From: Pontibacter litorisediminis
GTDB taxonomy: Bacteria > Bacteroidota > Bacteroidia > Cytophagales > Hymenobacteraceae
Length of the DNA stretch: 64,000 nucleotides
Assembly: GCF_029360645.1 (NCBI RefSeq)
Contig: NZ_JARDUA010000001.1
Span: 124,001-188,000 of the forward strand
Direction: 5' to 3'
Shown piece after piece: positions 26,410 to 35,587 of the stretch; the stretch's first letter is position 1, and each line of letters opens with the position of its first letter. The notes under the pieces are model-generated. The model ran no database searches, was not told the DNA's origin, and saw only the letters and a program-made list of their open reading frames with translations. The position numbers and the translations under genes were made by a program.

Positions 26410-27417
26410 TTAACCTACACTGAAGAGCACATCGGCAAAACCTTGCTGGCTGTCGTAGAACACGGTTTCTGTTTTAAACCCGCACTGCCTGCCCAGTTCC
26501 TCCACCTCCGGAATGCTAAACTTATGGGAGTTCTCTGTGTGGATTGCCTCCCAAGCCTCAAACTGTACGGTAAGGTTTGCCTTACGCACATGCACCTCCT
26601 GCGCCACCTTGCTTACCAGAAAGCTGCGCATCACCCCCTCCAGCGGGTTGTAGATAGCGTGGTGGCTGAATTGATCCACGTCAAAATCGGCGTCCAGCTC
26701 CCGGTTGATGCGGTGCAAGAGGTTCAGGTTAAAGGCTGCAGTCACGCCGGCGGCATCGTCGTAGGCTTTTAGAATCACCTCAGGGTCTTTGCGCAGGTCC
26801 ACGCCCATCAGCAACTGGTCGCCGGGTTGCAGGTAGCTGCGGATGCTTTTGAGGAAGGTTATACTGGCACCCTCCTCGAAGTTACCGATGTTGGAGCCCA
26901 GGAACAGCACCACCTTTCGTTCTGATTTATGCTCCTGCAGCCATTCCAGCGCCTGAAAATACTCTCCCACCACGGCCTCCACTTTTAACTGTGGCAATTC
27001 CTCCTGCAGGCTCTCCGAGAGTTCCTCCATGGCGTCGCCCGATATGTCTACCGGCACGTAATCAAACTGGCTTTGCTGTTCCGCAAGCTCTTGCAGCAGG
27101 ACTTTGGTCTTCAGGGCATCGCCTGCCCCCAGGTCTATGAGGTGGAAAAAGCCTCCCCGGGAGAATTGCTGCGCCATGTTATACTTGTTCTGCGTGAAAA
27201 CCTCCAGCTCGCTGCGGGTGAGGTAATATTCGGGCAGCTCCATGATCTTCTGGAACAGCCTGCTGCCGGCGCCATCATAAAAATAGCGGGAGGGCAGCGA
27301 TTTATACTGCTGTGTGAGTCCTTTTGCGATGTCGTTGGCAAAGGCGCTGGCGTCAGAGGAGTTATCCTGGTGGCGGCTTAGTTCTATCATAGGGGCAATG
27401 GGTGCGATGTCGTTCAT
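26410..27417 (-). CDS. egtD: L-histidine N-alpha-methyltransferase (EgtD)
   Basis: 335 residues, close to the usual length of about 320. FANDIAKGLTQQYKSLPSRYFYDGAGSRLFQKIMELPEYYLTR is the EgtD N-terminal signature; the SAM-binding motif is IDLGAGDALKT. GSNIGNF and MGVDLRKDP follow, as in the family. EgtD trimethylates histidine to hercynine. It starts 5 bases after the egtB stop, so the two are translationally linked. Confidence 0.95.
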   Translation of the reverse strand: MNDIAPIAPMIELSRHQDNSSDASAFANDIAKGLTQQYKSLPSRYFYDGAGSRLFQKIMELPEYYLTRSELEVFTQNKYNMAQQFSRGGFFHLIDLGAGDALKTKVLLQELAEQQSQFDYVPVDISGDAMEELSESLQEELPQLKVEAVVGEYFQALEWLQEHKSERKVVLFLGSNIGNFEEGASITFLKSIRSYLQPGDQLLMGVDLRKDPEVILKAYDDAAGVTAAFNLNLLHRINRELDADFDVDQFSHHAIYNPLEGVMRSFLVSKVAQEVHVRKANLTVQFEAWEAIHTENSHKFSIPEVEELGRQCGFKTETVFYDSQQGFADVLFSVG

Positions 27418-27422
27418 TTGGG

Positions 27423-28697
27423 TTATAGTTTGTTGGCCAACCTTATTCCGGTGTATTGCCAGCGCTTGTCAGGGTGAAAGAAGTTTCTGTACGTTGTTCG
27501 GATATGGTTCTTCGGTGTGGCGCAGGAGCCTCCACGCAGCACCATCTGGTTGATCATGAACTTGCCGTTATACTCTCCCACAGGCCCGGGAGCCTTCGAG
27601 AAGCCAGGATAGGGGTGATAGGCACTGTACGTCCATTCCCACAGGTCGCCATACAGTTGCTGTACGCCCGTTGCCTTGGGGTCTGCCGGTGTGGGTTCCA
27701 GCAGCTCGCTCTCCACAAAGTTGCCCTGCCGCGGCGGGTACACCTGCGTGGCTGCTTCCCATTCAAATTCTGTCAGCAGCCGTTTCCCCGACCAGTTGGC
27801 AAAGGCATCGGCCTCGTAAAAGCTGAGGTGGCAGACAGGCTCAAGCAGGTCTACCTTCCGGAGGCCGTGCAGCGTAAAGCGGTACCAGGCATCATCCTGC
27901 CGCACCCAATACAAGGGCGCCTCCAGCTGTTGCTCCTTCACCATGGCCCAGCCCTCATCCAGCCAATGCCTGAAATCTGTGTAGCCGCCGTCCTGCATAA
28001 ACTCCAGGTACTCGCCGTTGGTCACCAGCCGGTTCATGATCCCAAAGCCTTCCAACAGCACCTCATGCACACCCTGCTCGTTATCAAAGCAGAACCCGTT
28101 GCCTTGGTGGCCGATCTTATACTTCCCGCCGGGCACCTCCAGGAACTGGGCAGGGGTAGCCACAACCTGTTTTGGCTGCTCAGGCTGCGGGAGGTAAGTT
28201 GGCAGCAGGGGATTTGTTCCTAAAATATACTTGATATCCGTTACGAGCAGCTCCTGGTGCTGTTGCTCGTGCTGCATCCCCAGTTCCAGTATAGCTTTTA
28301 CTTGCTCCAGTTCCTCTTCCGGAAGCTCTTGCAAGAGCGTGTTCATGTGTTCATTCACATACTTCCGGTACGCCAGCACATCGCGCAGGGGTGGCCGCGT
28401 GATGGTGCTGCGCTGGTGGCGTAGCACACGGCTGCCGAGGCTGTTATAGTACGAGTTGAAGAGGAAGGCGTACTGCGGGTGATACACCTTATATCCTGGC
28501 AGGTATGGCTGCAACAGGAGCGTTTCGAAAAACCAGGTGGTGTGCGCCATGTGCCATTTAGGGGGGCTGACGTCCACCATCGGCTGCACCACCATATCTT
28601 CCGGCTCCAGGGGGCGGCAAATGGTTTCGGTGCGTTGCCTGATTTGGTTGAATCGCTCCAGAAGCATTAGAGCGGGGGAGGCGGCTAGCGTGCTCAT
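27423..28697 (-). CDS. egtB: Ergothioneine biosynthesis sulfoxide synthase EgtB
   Basis: 424 residues from the ATG at 28697 (MSTLAASPALMLLERF). The N-terminal DinB domain has the iron ligands in WHMAHTTWFFE and MQHEQQHQELL (HxxxH). The C-terminal formylglycine-generating/C-type lectin domain runs from GGKYKIGHQGNGFCFDNE to the closing RTTYRNFFHPDKRWQYTGIRLA. EgtB is a non-haem iron enzyme joining hercynine to a thiol donor with O2. Neither egtA nor egtC is nearby, so the sulfur donor may be cysteine rather than gamma-glutamylcysteine; this is inference. It heads the run egtB-egtD-aminotransferase-MATE. Confidence 0.94.
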   Translation of the reverse strand: MSTLAASPALMLLERFNQIRQRTETICRPLEPEDMVVQPMVDVSPPKWHMAHTTWFFETLLLQPYLPGYKVYHPQYAFLFNSYYNSLGSRVLRHQRSTITRPPLRDVLAYRKYVNEHMNTLLQELPEEELEQVKAILELGMQHEQQHQELLVTDIKYILGTNPLLPTYLPQPEQPKQVVATPAQFLEVPGGKYKIGHQGNGFCFDNEQGVHEVLLEGFGIMNRLVTNGEYLEFMQDGGYTDFRHWLDEGWAMVKEQQLEAPLYWVRQDDAWYRFTLHGLRKVDLLEPVCHLSFYEADAFANWSGKRLLTEFEWEAATQVYPPRQGNFVESELLEPTPADPKATGVQQLYGDLWEWTYSAYHPYPGFSKAPGPVGEYNGKFMINQMVLRGGSCATPKNHIRTTYRNFFHPDKRWQYTGIRLANKL

Positions 28698-28860
28698 AAA
28701 TAGCAAAGTTTAAACGGGGGAAAGTATGGAAAGGTCGGCCGGGGGGAAGCCATCAAGGGTATTGCTGCTGCGTTTTCTGTCATCAGATCGGTGGTTTGTT
28801 CTTCATCTACGGCATTTCAGGCGATTATGGTTTATCTTGCAGCTAAAACAGTCCTTTGCC

Positions 28861-29913
28861 ATGAGCCTGCAACTAAGCTATACCCCGCATACCTTACAAT
28901 TTAAGTTCGATGCCCGCACCAGCCGGGGCGCCCTATCCGAGCATAAAGTATACTTCCTGAAAGTATGGGATGCCGAGACGCCGGAGGTTTACGGCACCGG
29001 AGAGTGCGCTCCTTTGGCAGGCTTAAGTATAGATTACCGGCCCGACCTGGAACAGAAGCTGCAGCAGGTGGTGGAGCTGGTGAACAACCGGCAGGTAAGC
29101 CTCAGCACTGATGCCGAGCTGCCGCAGGAACTGCAGCTGCAGCAGTGGCCTGCCCTGCGTTTCGCTTTGGAAACGGCGTTGCTGGATCTGGAGAACGGCG
29201 GCAACGGCCTGATTTATGGCAATGCCTTCAGCCGGGGCGAAGCGGGCATCCCCATAAACGGCCTGGTATGGATGGGCGACCGGGCGTTTATGCAGCAGCA
29301 GATAGGGCAGAAGCTGGAAGCCGGCTATACTTGCCTGAAGCTGAAGATCGGCAGCCTGGACTTTACCACGGAGCTGGAGATCCTGCAAAGTATAAGGGAG
29401 GTGGCCGGAGCCGACCAACTGACGGTGCGGGTGGACGCCAATGGCGCTTTCTCGCCACAGGAAGCTTACAAGAAGCTGGAGCGCCTGGCAAAGTATGAGC
29501 TGCACTCCATAGAGCAGCCCATCCGGCAAGGGCAGGTGCAGGAAATGGCGCAGCTCTGTGCTTATACCCCTGTACCCATCGCGCTGGACGAGGAACTGAT
29601 CGGGGTGCAGGAGCCGCAGGCTAAGGCAGCGCTGCTGGAAAGTATAAAACCTCAGTACATCATCCTGAAGCCCACCCTGGTAGGCGGGTTGGCCGCTAGC
29701 GCCGAATGGATACGCTTGGCAGAGGAACGGCAGGCCGGCTGGTGGATGACCTCAGCGCTGGAGTCGAACATTGGGCTGAACGCCATCGCCCAGTTCACGG
29801 CGCAGTATGAGGTCACGCTGCCGCAGGGGTTGGGCACCGGCCAGCTTTACCACAACAACATACCGTCGCCGCTCCAGATCAGGAAAGGAGAGCTGTGGAG
29901 GGAGGTGAAATGA
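28861..29913 (+). CDS. menC: o-Succinylbenzoate synthase (MenC-like enolase-superfamily enzyme)
   Basis: 350 residues from the ATG at 28861 (MSLQLSYTPHTLQFKF). The open frame extends back to 28726, but that part is rich in unlikely residues and overlaps the egtB promoter. Enolase-superfamily residues: KLKIG (Lys-x-Lys), RVDANGAF, EQP, DEEL and LKPTLVGG. GTGECAPLAGLSIDY and SALESNIGLNAIAQF are MenC-like. It dehydrates SHCHC in menaquinone synthesis. Dipeptide epimerases are close relatives, so a small uncertainty remains. AAGTATA is used five times here for Ser-Ile or Lys-Val-Tyr. Confidence 0.9.
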   Translation: MSLQLSYTPHTLQFKFDARTSRGALSEHKVYFLKVWDAETPEVYGTGECAPLAGLSIDYRPDLEQKLQQVVELVNNRQVSLSTDAELPQELQLQQWPALRFALETALLDLENGGNGLIYGNAFSRGEAGIPINGLVWMGDRAFMQQQIGQKLEAGYTCLKLKIGSLDFTTELEILQSIREVAGADQLTVRVDANGAFSPQEAYKKLERLAKYELHSIEQPIRQGQVQEMAQLCAYTPVPIALDEELIGVQEPQAKAALLESIKPQYIILKPTLVGGLAASAEWIRLAEERQAGWWMTSALESNIGLNAIAQFTAQYEVTLPQGLGTGQLYHNNIPSPLQIRKGELWREVK

Positions 29914-29940
29914 GTGAATGGGTGGGTTCGTGTCTGAGGG
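29909..29940 (+). repeat. Four degenerate octamers (NNTGAGTG family) at the menC stop
   Basis: AATGAGTG, AATGGGTG, GGTTCGTG and TCTGAGGG abut. The TGA of the first octamer is the menC stop codon. Confidence 0.5.
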
Positions 29941-29991
29941 AATACAGAAGAACGAGGGATCTTTGCTCAAACACTCTCTACTTATTGCAAA

Positions 29992-31776
29992 TTAACTAAC
30001 GTTTGTCGTCTTGATCAGCAGTTTGCGGTATTTAGTGAAGATGCTGGACTTGGACACGAAGCCGAGGTAGGTATCGCCCCGAAGCACTGGCAGGTTCCAG
30101 GCACCGGACTCGTCGAACTTCTTCATTACATCGGCCATGCTGTCGTCGTACTGTACGATGGCAGGGGGCTTTATCATAAGCTCCTTCACCTTAACCGTGT
30201 TGTACTTCTCTGTCTTGAACATGATCTCCCGCACGTTCTCCAGAAGGATGATACCGTCCAGCTTGCCCCCGGCTGTCACCACCGGGAACAGGTTGCGGCG
30301 CGAATGGGCAATCACGTCCACGAATTCCCCCAGGGTAGCCTCCGGCGACACCGGCTGAAATTCCGTTTCGATCAGGTGCTTTATTTTCATAATGCGCAGG
30401 ATCGTGCGGTCTTTGTTGTGCGTGAGCAGCTGGCCTTTCTGCGCCAGCTTTTTCGTGTCCAGCGAGTAAGGCTCAAAATACTTCACCAGTGCAAAGGAGC
30501 TGGCCGCCACGATCATGAGCGGGATCATGAGCGTGTAGCCGCCCGTAATCTCGGCGATCAGGAACACGGCCGTGAGCGGCGCGTGCATCACGCCGCTAAG
30601 TATACCGGCCATTCCCACCATAGCGAAGCTGCCGGTGGGCAGGCTGCTGATGTTGAGCATGTTGATGATGCGCGAGAAAAAGTAGCCCGTGCTGGCCCCG
30701 ACAAACATAGATGGCGCAAAGTTGCCCCCGTTACCGCCTGAGGCGATGGTGATAGTCGTGGCAAACACTTTTACCAGCGCCAAGGCGCCTACAAAGCATA
30801 GTATGAGCCACTCGTTGGTGCCGAAAAAAGCGAGCCAGCTATCCTGCAGCAGCAGTTGTGCCTGTCCGCGCTCCAGTAGCCGGATGCTGTCATAGCCTTC
30901 GCCGAACAGCGGCGGGAACAGCATAATGAGCAGGCCCAGCAAGGCGCCTCCTATCAGGGCACGCTTTAGAACAGTTGTTTGGTAGTCCTCAAAAAGCTCC
31001 TCCACGCGCAGCGCCATGCGGGTGTAGTAGACCGACATCATGCCGCAGAGTATGCCCAGCAGCACGTAGAACGGCACGTGCTCGGCGGCAAAGTACTCGG
31101 TTTGGCTGATGTTGAACAGGATGTCCTCCTCCAGGATGATCCGGGAGCTGAGCGCGCCAACCACAGCCGCGATGATAAGCGGTATGAAAGCGGAGATGCT
31201 GATATCGGTGAGCAATACCTCTATGGCGAACAGTACGCCCGCAATGGGGGCGTTAAACACGGCGGCGATGCCGGCGGCGGCCCCGGAGGCCAGCAGCAAA
31301 GTTCGGTCGCGGTAATTGAGGTGGTACTCGCGGCCATAGTTGGAGCCAATGGCAGAGCCCGTTACCACGATCGGCGACTCCAGACCCGCCGAACCTCCGA
31401 AGCCTGCGGTAATGGCGCTGGTCAACACGTGCGAGAACATTTTATGCCGCTCCACCAAACTTGATTTTTGGGATATGTTGAAAAGGATGTTGGCCGTGCC
31501 GCGCCCGATACTTCCCCTAAAAAACACCTTTACAACAAGCACCGTCAGCAGAATGCCCACCAGCGGAAACACCACCAGCCAGTAAGGCTGGTCCAGCAGG
31601 CGGTTGCCGTAGGCCAGCAGCAGCTGTATGTAATGCACCAGCGACTTAAGCACAACGGCGGCCACACCGGCCGTGAGCCCCACCAACACGCTCGAAATGA
31701 GCATAAACTCACGGTCAGAGGTATGGCGGCGCAGCCAGAGGAGTGGTATTTTAGACTTTCTGTAAGAAGAAGGCAT
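29992..31776 (-). CDS. ClC-family chloride channel/transporter with CBS domains
   Basis: 594 residues. The N-terminal 430 residues are a voltage-gated chloride channel domain with about 11 helices, including GGSAGLESPIVVTG (position of the gating glutamate) and GGNGGNFAPSMFVGASTG. The C-terminal about 130 residues form two CBS domains (FQPVSPEATLGEFVDVIA, and MIKPPAIVQYDDSMADVMKKF) that bind adenosine nucleotides. It could be a channel or a Cl-/H+ exchanger. It is monocistronic and divergent from the phosphatase gene. Confidence 0.93.
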   Translation of the reverse strand: MPSSYRKSKIPLLWLRRHTSDREFMLISSVLVGLTAGVAAVVLKSLVHYIQLLLAYGNRLLDQPYWLVVFPLVGILLTVLVVKVFFRGSIGRGTANILFNISQKSSLVERHKMFSHVLTSAITAGFGGSAGLESPIVVTGSAIGSNYGREYHLNYRDRTLLLASGAAAGIAAVFNAPIAGVLFAIEVLLTDISISAFIPLIIAAVVGALSSRIILEEDILFNISQTEYFAAEHVPFYVLLGILCGMMSVYYTRMALRVEELFEDYQTTVLKRALIGGALLGLLIMLFPPLFGEGYDSIRLLERGQAQLLLQDSWLAFFGTNEWLILCFVGALALVKVFATTITIASGGNGGNFAPSMFVGASTGYFFSRIINMLNISSLPTGSFAMVGMAGILSGVMHAPLTAVFLIAEITGGYTLMIPLMIVAASSFALVKYFEPYSLDTKKLAQKGQLLTHNKDRTILRIMKIKHLIETEFQPVSPEATLGEFVDVIAHSRRNLFPVVTAGGKLDGIILLENVREIMFKTEKYNTVKVKELMIKPPAIVQYDDSMADVMKKFDESGAWNLPVLRGDTYLGFVSKSSIFTKYRKLLIKTTNVS

Positions 31777-31978
31777 TTTTAAGGAAGTGCCTGATGATGT
31801 ATGGACTATATTTATGCAAAATTAGGAAGACCTGCGCCCAGAGCCAATAAATTTTTGCACTCTTTTAACAGAAACCCTTCAGAAAAATGTTTCGCTGCAG
31901 CCTAACCTAGAGCCGTGTTTCCCTGTTATTATAAAGGTATTGCTTGAAAATAGAAATAGAAACGAGAGAAATTGGTGT

Positions 31979-32812
31979 ATGGGTAAACGGGTGGATCATC
32001 CTTTTTCTAACCTAGAACTTCCGGAGGAGCATGGGCCATTCCATGTGATAGGGGATATACATGGCTGCTTAAATGAGCTGCTGGAGTTGATGCAACTGCT
32101 TGGGTATAAGGTATGTTTTAATAAGCAGGAGGCCAGGTACGAGGTGGTGCCGCCTGCGGAGGCTAAAGCTGTATTTGTAGGTGATTTGGTAGACCGCGGC
32201 CCAAACTCGCCAGAGGTGCTGCGCCTGGTGATGGACATGGTGGAGCAGGGGCTAGCGTATTGCGTTACCGGCAATCACGACGACAAGCTACTGCGTATGC
32301 TGCTGGGCCGAAACGTGCAGGTGCGCCACGGGCTGGAGCTGACAAAGGCGCAGCTGGAGCCTTACGACGCCGTGTTCCGGGAGCGGGTAAAGGAGTTTCT
32401 AAGCGGCTTGCCGCACCACGTCATCCTGGATGAGGGAAGGCTGGTAGTGGCGCACGCCGGGCTGGAGGAGCGGCTGCACGGGCGCAGCACCAAGGGGGTT
32501 CGCGAGCTATGCCTCTACGGCCCCACCACCGGGGAGCTCGACGAGAAAGGCCTGCCCATTCGGCTTGACTGGGCCGCCGAATACTGCGGAAAAGCCATTG
32601 TGGTATACGGCCATACGCCGGTGCACGAGCCGAGCTGGCGCAACAACACCATCAACATCGACACCGGCTGCGTTTTCGGGGGAAAGCTCACGGCGCTAAC
32701 GTACCCCGACCACGTGCTCACGGCAGTAGAGTCGCACCATACCTATGCGGAGTCAGTGCGGCCTTTCATACGTTACCAGCACCACCACCAGTCTCAGGCT
32801 TCTCCTTCTTAA
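31979..32812 (+). CDS. Metallophosphoesterase, PP2A/ApaH-like
   Basis: 277 residues from the ATG at 31979 (MGKRVDHPFSNLE); a TTG 39 bases upstream is a weaker option. The phosphoesterase motifs are in order: GDIHGC, GDLVDRGP, GNHDDK, VAHAGL and YGHTPV. This set fits the bacterial PrpE/PnkP-phosphatase/ApaH group, which acts on phosphoproteins, diadenosine tetraphosphate or RNA ends; the substrate is unknown. The last 47 bases also encode the C-terminus of MrpG on the other strand. Confidence 0.88.
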   Translation: MGKRVDHPFSNLELPEEHGPFHVIGDIHGCLNELLELMQLLGYKVCFNKQEARYEVVPPAEAKAVFVGDLVDRGPNSPEVLRLVMDMVEQGLAYCVTGNHDDKLLRMLLGRNVQVRHGLELTKAQLEPYDAVFRERVKEFLSGLPHHVILDEGRLVVAHAGLEERLHGRSTKGVRELCLYGPTTGELDEKGLPIRLDWAAEYCGKAIVVYGHTPVHEPSWRNNTINIDTGCVFGGKLTALTYPDHVLTAVESHHTYAESVRPFIRYQHHHQSQASPS

Positions 32813-33212
32813 CCTCTACTGTATACTTATCATGGCTGGCTTTTCGCTCCAGTAATTCTTTTAGAATATAGTTGTTAAACTCGTCCAGTTTTGTTCTGCC
32901 CCAGAAGGGGATTCCATTCTGCACGGCCGTACGACCGATCACATGCGCGGCAACCGGTGTCGTGATGGAGGTGAACACGATTATGGCCAGCACCTTCAGC
33001 AGTATGCCCGGCTGGTTAAAGTATATAGCCATGCCCATCAGGATAAGGCCCAGCCCCAACGTGGCGCCTTTGGTGATGGCCGACATGCGGATGTAAAAAT
33101 CAGGGAAGCGGAGCAGGCCAATAGCGGCGATGAGCATAAACACCACACCCAAAAGTATAAAGAAGCAGCTAACAAGTTCTTTGATCAGAACCCAGTCTAT
33201 AGTTGTTGCCAT
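32766..33212 (-). CDS. mrpG: Mrp cation/proton antiporter subunit G
   Basis: 148 residues with three helices: LVSCFFILLGVVFMLIAAIGLLR, then TLGLGLILMGMAIYF and ILLKVLAIIVFTSITTPVAAHVIG, the MrpG/PhaG signature. The C-terminal tail (about 45 residues, KRKASHDKYTVEVKKEKPE) is longer than in most MrpG and overlaps the convergent phosphatase gene. It is the last gene of the mrpABCDEFG operon. Confidence 0.9.
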   Translation of the reverse strand: MATTIDWVLIKELVSCFFILLGVVFMLIAAIGLLRFPDFYIRMSAITKGATLGLGLILMGMAIYFNQPGILLKVLAIIVFTSITTPVAAHVIGRTAVQNGIPFWGRTKLDEFNNYILKELLERKASHDKYTVEVKKEKPETGGGAGNV

Positions 33213-33215
33213 GGT

Positions 33216-33485
33216 CTATTTGTTAATTCTCATGATGTAATAGGCGAACGATATGGAACCCAGAAAGCCGAATAATGACAGGATCATGGCCACGTCGATA
33301 AAATCCTCATTGTCAGTAAGCTCAGTGTAAATCACGATAATGCCGATCACGTTGGCTACGAACAGGTCGAAAGCGGTGACACGGTCAGGCAGGGTGGGGC
33401 CAATGGCGAAACGGATGGCCGTGAGCAGCAGGCAGATGCTCAACATCGCTATGGCAATGATCAGGGTTATCTGGAAAATCGTCAT
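33216..33485 (-). CDS. mrpF: Mrp cation/proton antiporter subunit F
   Basis: An 89-residue, three-helix subunit: ITLIIAIAMLSICLLLTAIRF, then GPTLPDRVTAFDLFVANVIGIIVIY (the conserved PDRVxAxD motif) and FIDVAMILSLFGFLGSISFAYY. It overlaps mrpE by four bases and ends three bases before mrpG. Confidence 0.93.
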   Translation of the reverse strand: MTIFQITLIIAIAMLSICLLLTAIRFAIGPTLPDRVTAFDLFVANVIGIIVIYTELTDNEDFIDVAMILSLFGFLGSISFAYYIMRINK

Positions 33486-33979
33486 GTTGTCAGTTCCAAT
33501 ATTCTTCGTTCAAATCCATTCTTTATGTGCTGCTTGAGCTGTTCCACATCGCCGTGCTTCAGGTATAGCGTGTGCACGTAAAGGGTGGTGCGGTCTGCGC
33601 TCACGTCAATACTTAGCGTGCCCGGGGTCAGGCCAATCATGTTAGCCAGGATGGAAATGGCCAGGTCGGAACGGGCCTCCAGCGGATAGGCCATCACAGT
33701 GGGCTGCATGCGGTAGTGCGGGGTAATGATGTCGTATGCGATCTTCAGGTTCGCCACAAACAACTCTTTCATGAAAAAGAGGAGGAAACGAATCAGCTTT
33801 GGTATCTTAAGGAAATAGGAGCGTCTGTAAAAGTAGGAACTTAGCCACAGTACCGTAAAAACCAAGGCAAACAGTATCGTTGCGCTGATGGCGCTGTAAG
33901 GCACCGCCACAAAAGGGCGGTGGAAGAAGGTATACACCAGCAGGATGGCTAGAATAATATGGATCAGCAGGAGCCTCAT
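33482..33979 (-). CDS. mrpE: Mrp cation/proton antiporter subunit E
   Basis: 165 residues. Two or three N-terminal helices, then IPKLIRFLLFFMKELFVANLKIAYDI and LANMIGLTPGTLSIDVSADRTTLYVHTL, the MrpE signature. Start codon overlaps the mrpD stop by four bases (ATGA). Confidence 0.92.
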   Translation of the reverse strand: MRLLLIHIILAILLVYTFFHRPFVAVPYSAISATILFALVFTVLWLSSYFYRRSYFLKIPKLIRFLLFFMKELFVANLKIAYDIITPHYRMQPTVMAYPLEARSDLAISILANMIGLTPGTLSIDVSADRTTLYVHTLYLKHGDVEQLKQHIKNGFERRILELTT

Positions 33980-35514
33980 GAGCCTGTTTTATTTTTGGCG
34001 TTCTTTGATAGTACTGTATCAGTGTACGTTTCGATGTGCAGAAGGCGTGTGGCAGCCCGCTCCGACAACTGCACCAACGGGCGGGCGTAGAGGCCGATAA
34101 AAAGGATGAAGCCCAGCAGCATGACGACCGGCAGGTACAGTTGCCACAGCCGCAGCGGGTTCACAGGGGCCAGGATGTTATCGGTTTTGGTAGGGAAAGG
34201 CCTTGGCTTCCAGAACACTTCGTTCCAGATCTTGGTCATGGAGAAAAGGGTGATAAGGCTAACCAACAGCGAGACGCCCACCAGCACGTAATCCCCTGCC
34301 TGCAGGCCTGCCTTGGCCAGCATGAGTTTGCCCCAGAAGCCGGAAAGAGGCGGGGTGCCCGCCAAACTCAACGCCGAGAGCAGGAACAGCACCGCCAGCC
34401 ACGGCTGCTGCAGGTAAACCCCGCCCAGCTTTTTCAACGAGAACGTGCGGTATCGCTGCGCCACCACCCCGCTGATGAGAAACAGATTTGTCTTGACCAG
34501 GATGTTGTGTATGATGAAGAACACGCTGCCCGCCAGAGCCAACGGTGTGTAAATGGCCAGCCCCATCAGCATATAGCCGATCTGGCTGATGATATGAAAG
34601 GAGAGGATCTTCTTGAAGTCGGTCTGCGCAGCGGCTCCAACAACCCCGATCACCATGGTCAGGCCCGAGAGGATGGCCAGCAGCGGCAGCAAAAAATCCA
34701 GGTCCGACACGAAGAGCAGGGTGAACAGCCGGATAAAAGTATACATGCCTACTTTAGTGATCAGACCCGCAATGAAGGCGGAAATAGCAACGGGCGGGGT
34801 ATGATAGGAGGCCGGTAACCAAAAAAACAACGGAAAGATAGCCGCCTTAATGCCAAAACCAACCAGAAAAAATACGCTGGCCATGCTGAGTAAACGGATA
34901 TTCGGGTGATCCGGCGTTCGCACCAGCAAGGCCAGTTCTGCCAGGTTCAGGGAGCCGAAGAGGCTGTACATGATGCCTACGCCCGTCAGCAAGAGCCCCG
35001 ACGCCAGAAAGTTAATGGTGACATACTTGAGCGTTCCCTCCAGCTGTCCCTTGGTACCGCCCAGGCTAAGCAGGGCAAAGCAGCAAATCAGCAGTAACTC
35101 GAACCATACGAAGAGATTAAACAGGTCGCCGGTAAGGCACACGCCCCCTACGCCCATCTGCAGCAAAAGCAGCAGTGGGTAGTAGCCGAAGCGCCTGCGC
35201 GTCACGTCCAGCCCCTGCAGGCTGAACAAATACACCGCCAGCCCGATAACAGCAGCCGATAGCAGTATCAGCGCACTGAAAACATCTGCAGCCAGTGTAA
35301 TGCCATAAGGCGCCGGCCAATTACCCACCTGGGTGGATATGACCTCCTGCTCCAGCACCCGTTGCATCAGCAGTACCATAACCAGCAGCCATGCCACCTG
35401 CACCAGCCCTGCCATCAATGCCTGCCACTGCTCCTGCTGCCAGAAGGCAAAACACACGAGGGCACCATAAAGCGGAAGCAGCAAGGGTAAAACAAGCAGT
35501 AGGTCTGAGGTCAT
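33976..35514 (-). CDS. mrpD: Mrp cation/proton antiporter subunit D
   Basis: A 512-residue, 14-helix homologue of complex I NuoM/NuoN. Conserved points: FNLFVWFELLLICCFALLSLGG, then GIKAAIFPLFFWLPASYHTPPVAISAFIAG (proton-channel Lys and Pro) and FKKILSFHIISQIGYMLMGLAIY. Essential for Na+/H+ exchange with MrpA. The C-terminus extends about 30 residues past the last helix. It is separated from mrpC by 73 bases, unlike the other tightly packed genes of the operon. Confidence 0.95.
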   Translation of the reverse strand: MTSDLLLVLPLLLPLYGALVCFAFWQQEQWQALMAGLVQVAWLLVMVLLMQRVLEQEVISTQVGNWPAPYGITLAADVFSALILLSAAVIGLAVYLFSLQGLDVTRRRFGYYPLLLLLQMGVGGVCLTGDLFNLFVWFELLLICCFALLSLGGTKGQLEGTLKYVTINFLASGLLLTGVGIMYSLFGSLNLAELALLVRTPDHPNIRLLSMASVFFLVGFGIKAAIFPLFFWLPASYHTPPVAISAFIAGLITKVGMYTFIRLFTLLFVSDLDFLLPLLAILSGLTMVIGVVGAAAQTDFKKILSFHIISQIGYMLMGLAIYTPLALAGSVFFIIHNILVKTNLFLISGVVAQRYRTFSLKKLGGVYLQQPWLAVLFLLSALSLAGTPPLSGFWGKLMLAKAGLQAGDYVLVGVSLLVSLITLFSMTKIWNEVFWKPRPFPTKTDNILAPVNPLRLWQLYLPVVMLLGFILFIGLYARPLVQLSERAATRLLHIETYTDTVLSKNAKNKTGS

Positions 35515-35569
35515 ATAGGAAGATTAGCGGTTATTCTGTCGCGGGCACGCAGCGCTGGCGGGTAGGCGG

Positions 35570-35584
35570 CCAGCCCTTGGCTGG
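35570..35584. other. Small hairpin between mrpC and mrpD
   Basis: CCAGCC-CTT-GGCTGG forms a six-base stem in the only real gap of the mrp operon, just downstream of the mrpC stop. It could set subunit stoichiometry by RNA processing; no T run follows. Confidence 0.35.
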
Positions 35585-35587
35585 AGG

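Noticed and set aside
28726..28860. Upstream extension of menC by 45 residues
   Set aside because: It encodes a basic, hydrophobic, unconserved stretch in the divergent promoter region; the enzyme starts normally at 28861.
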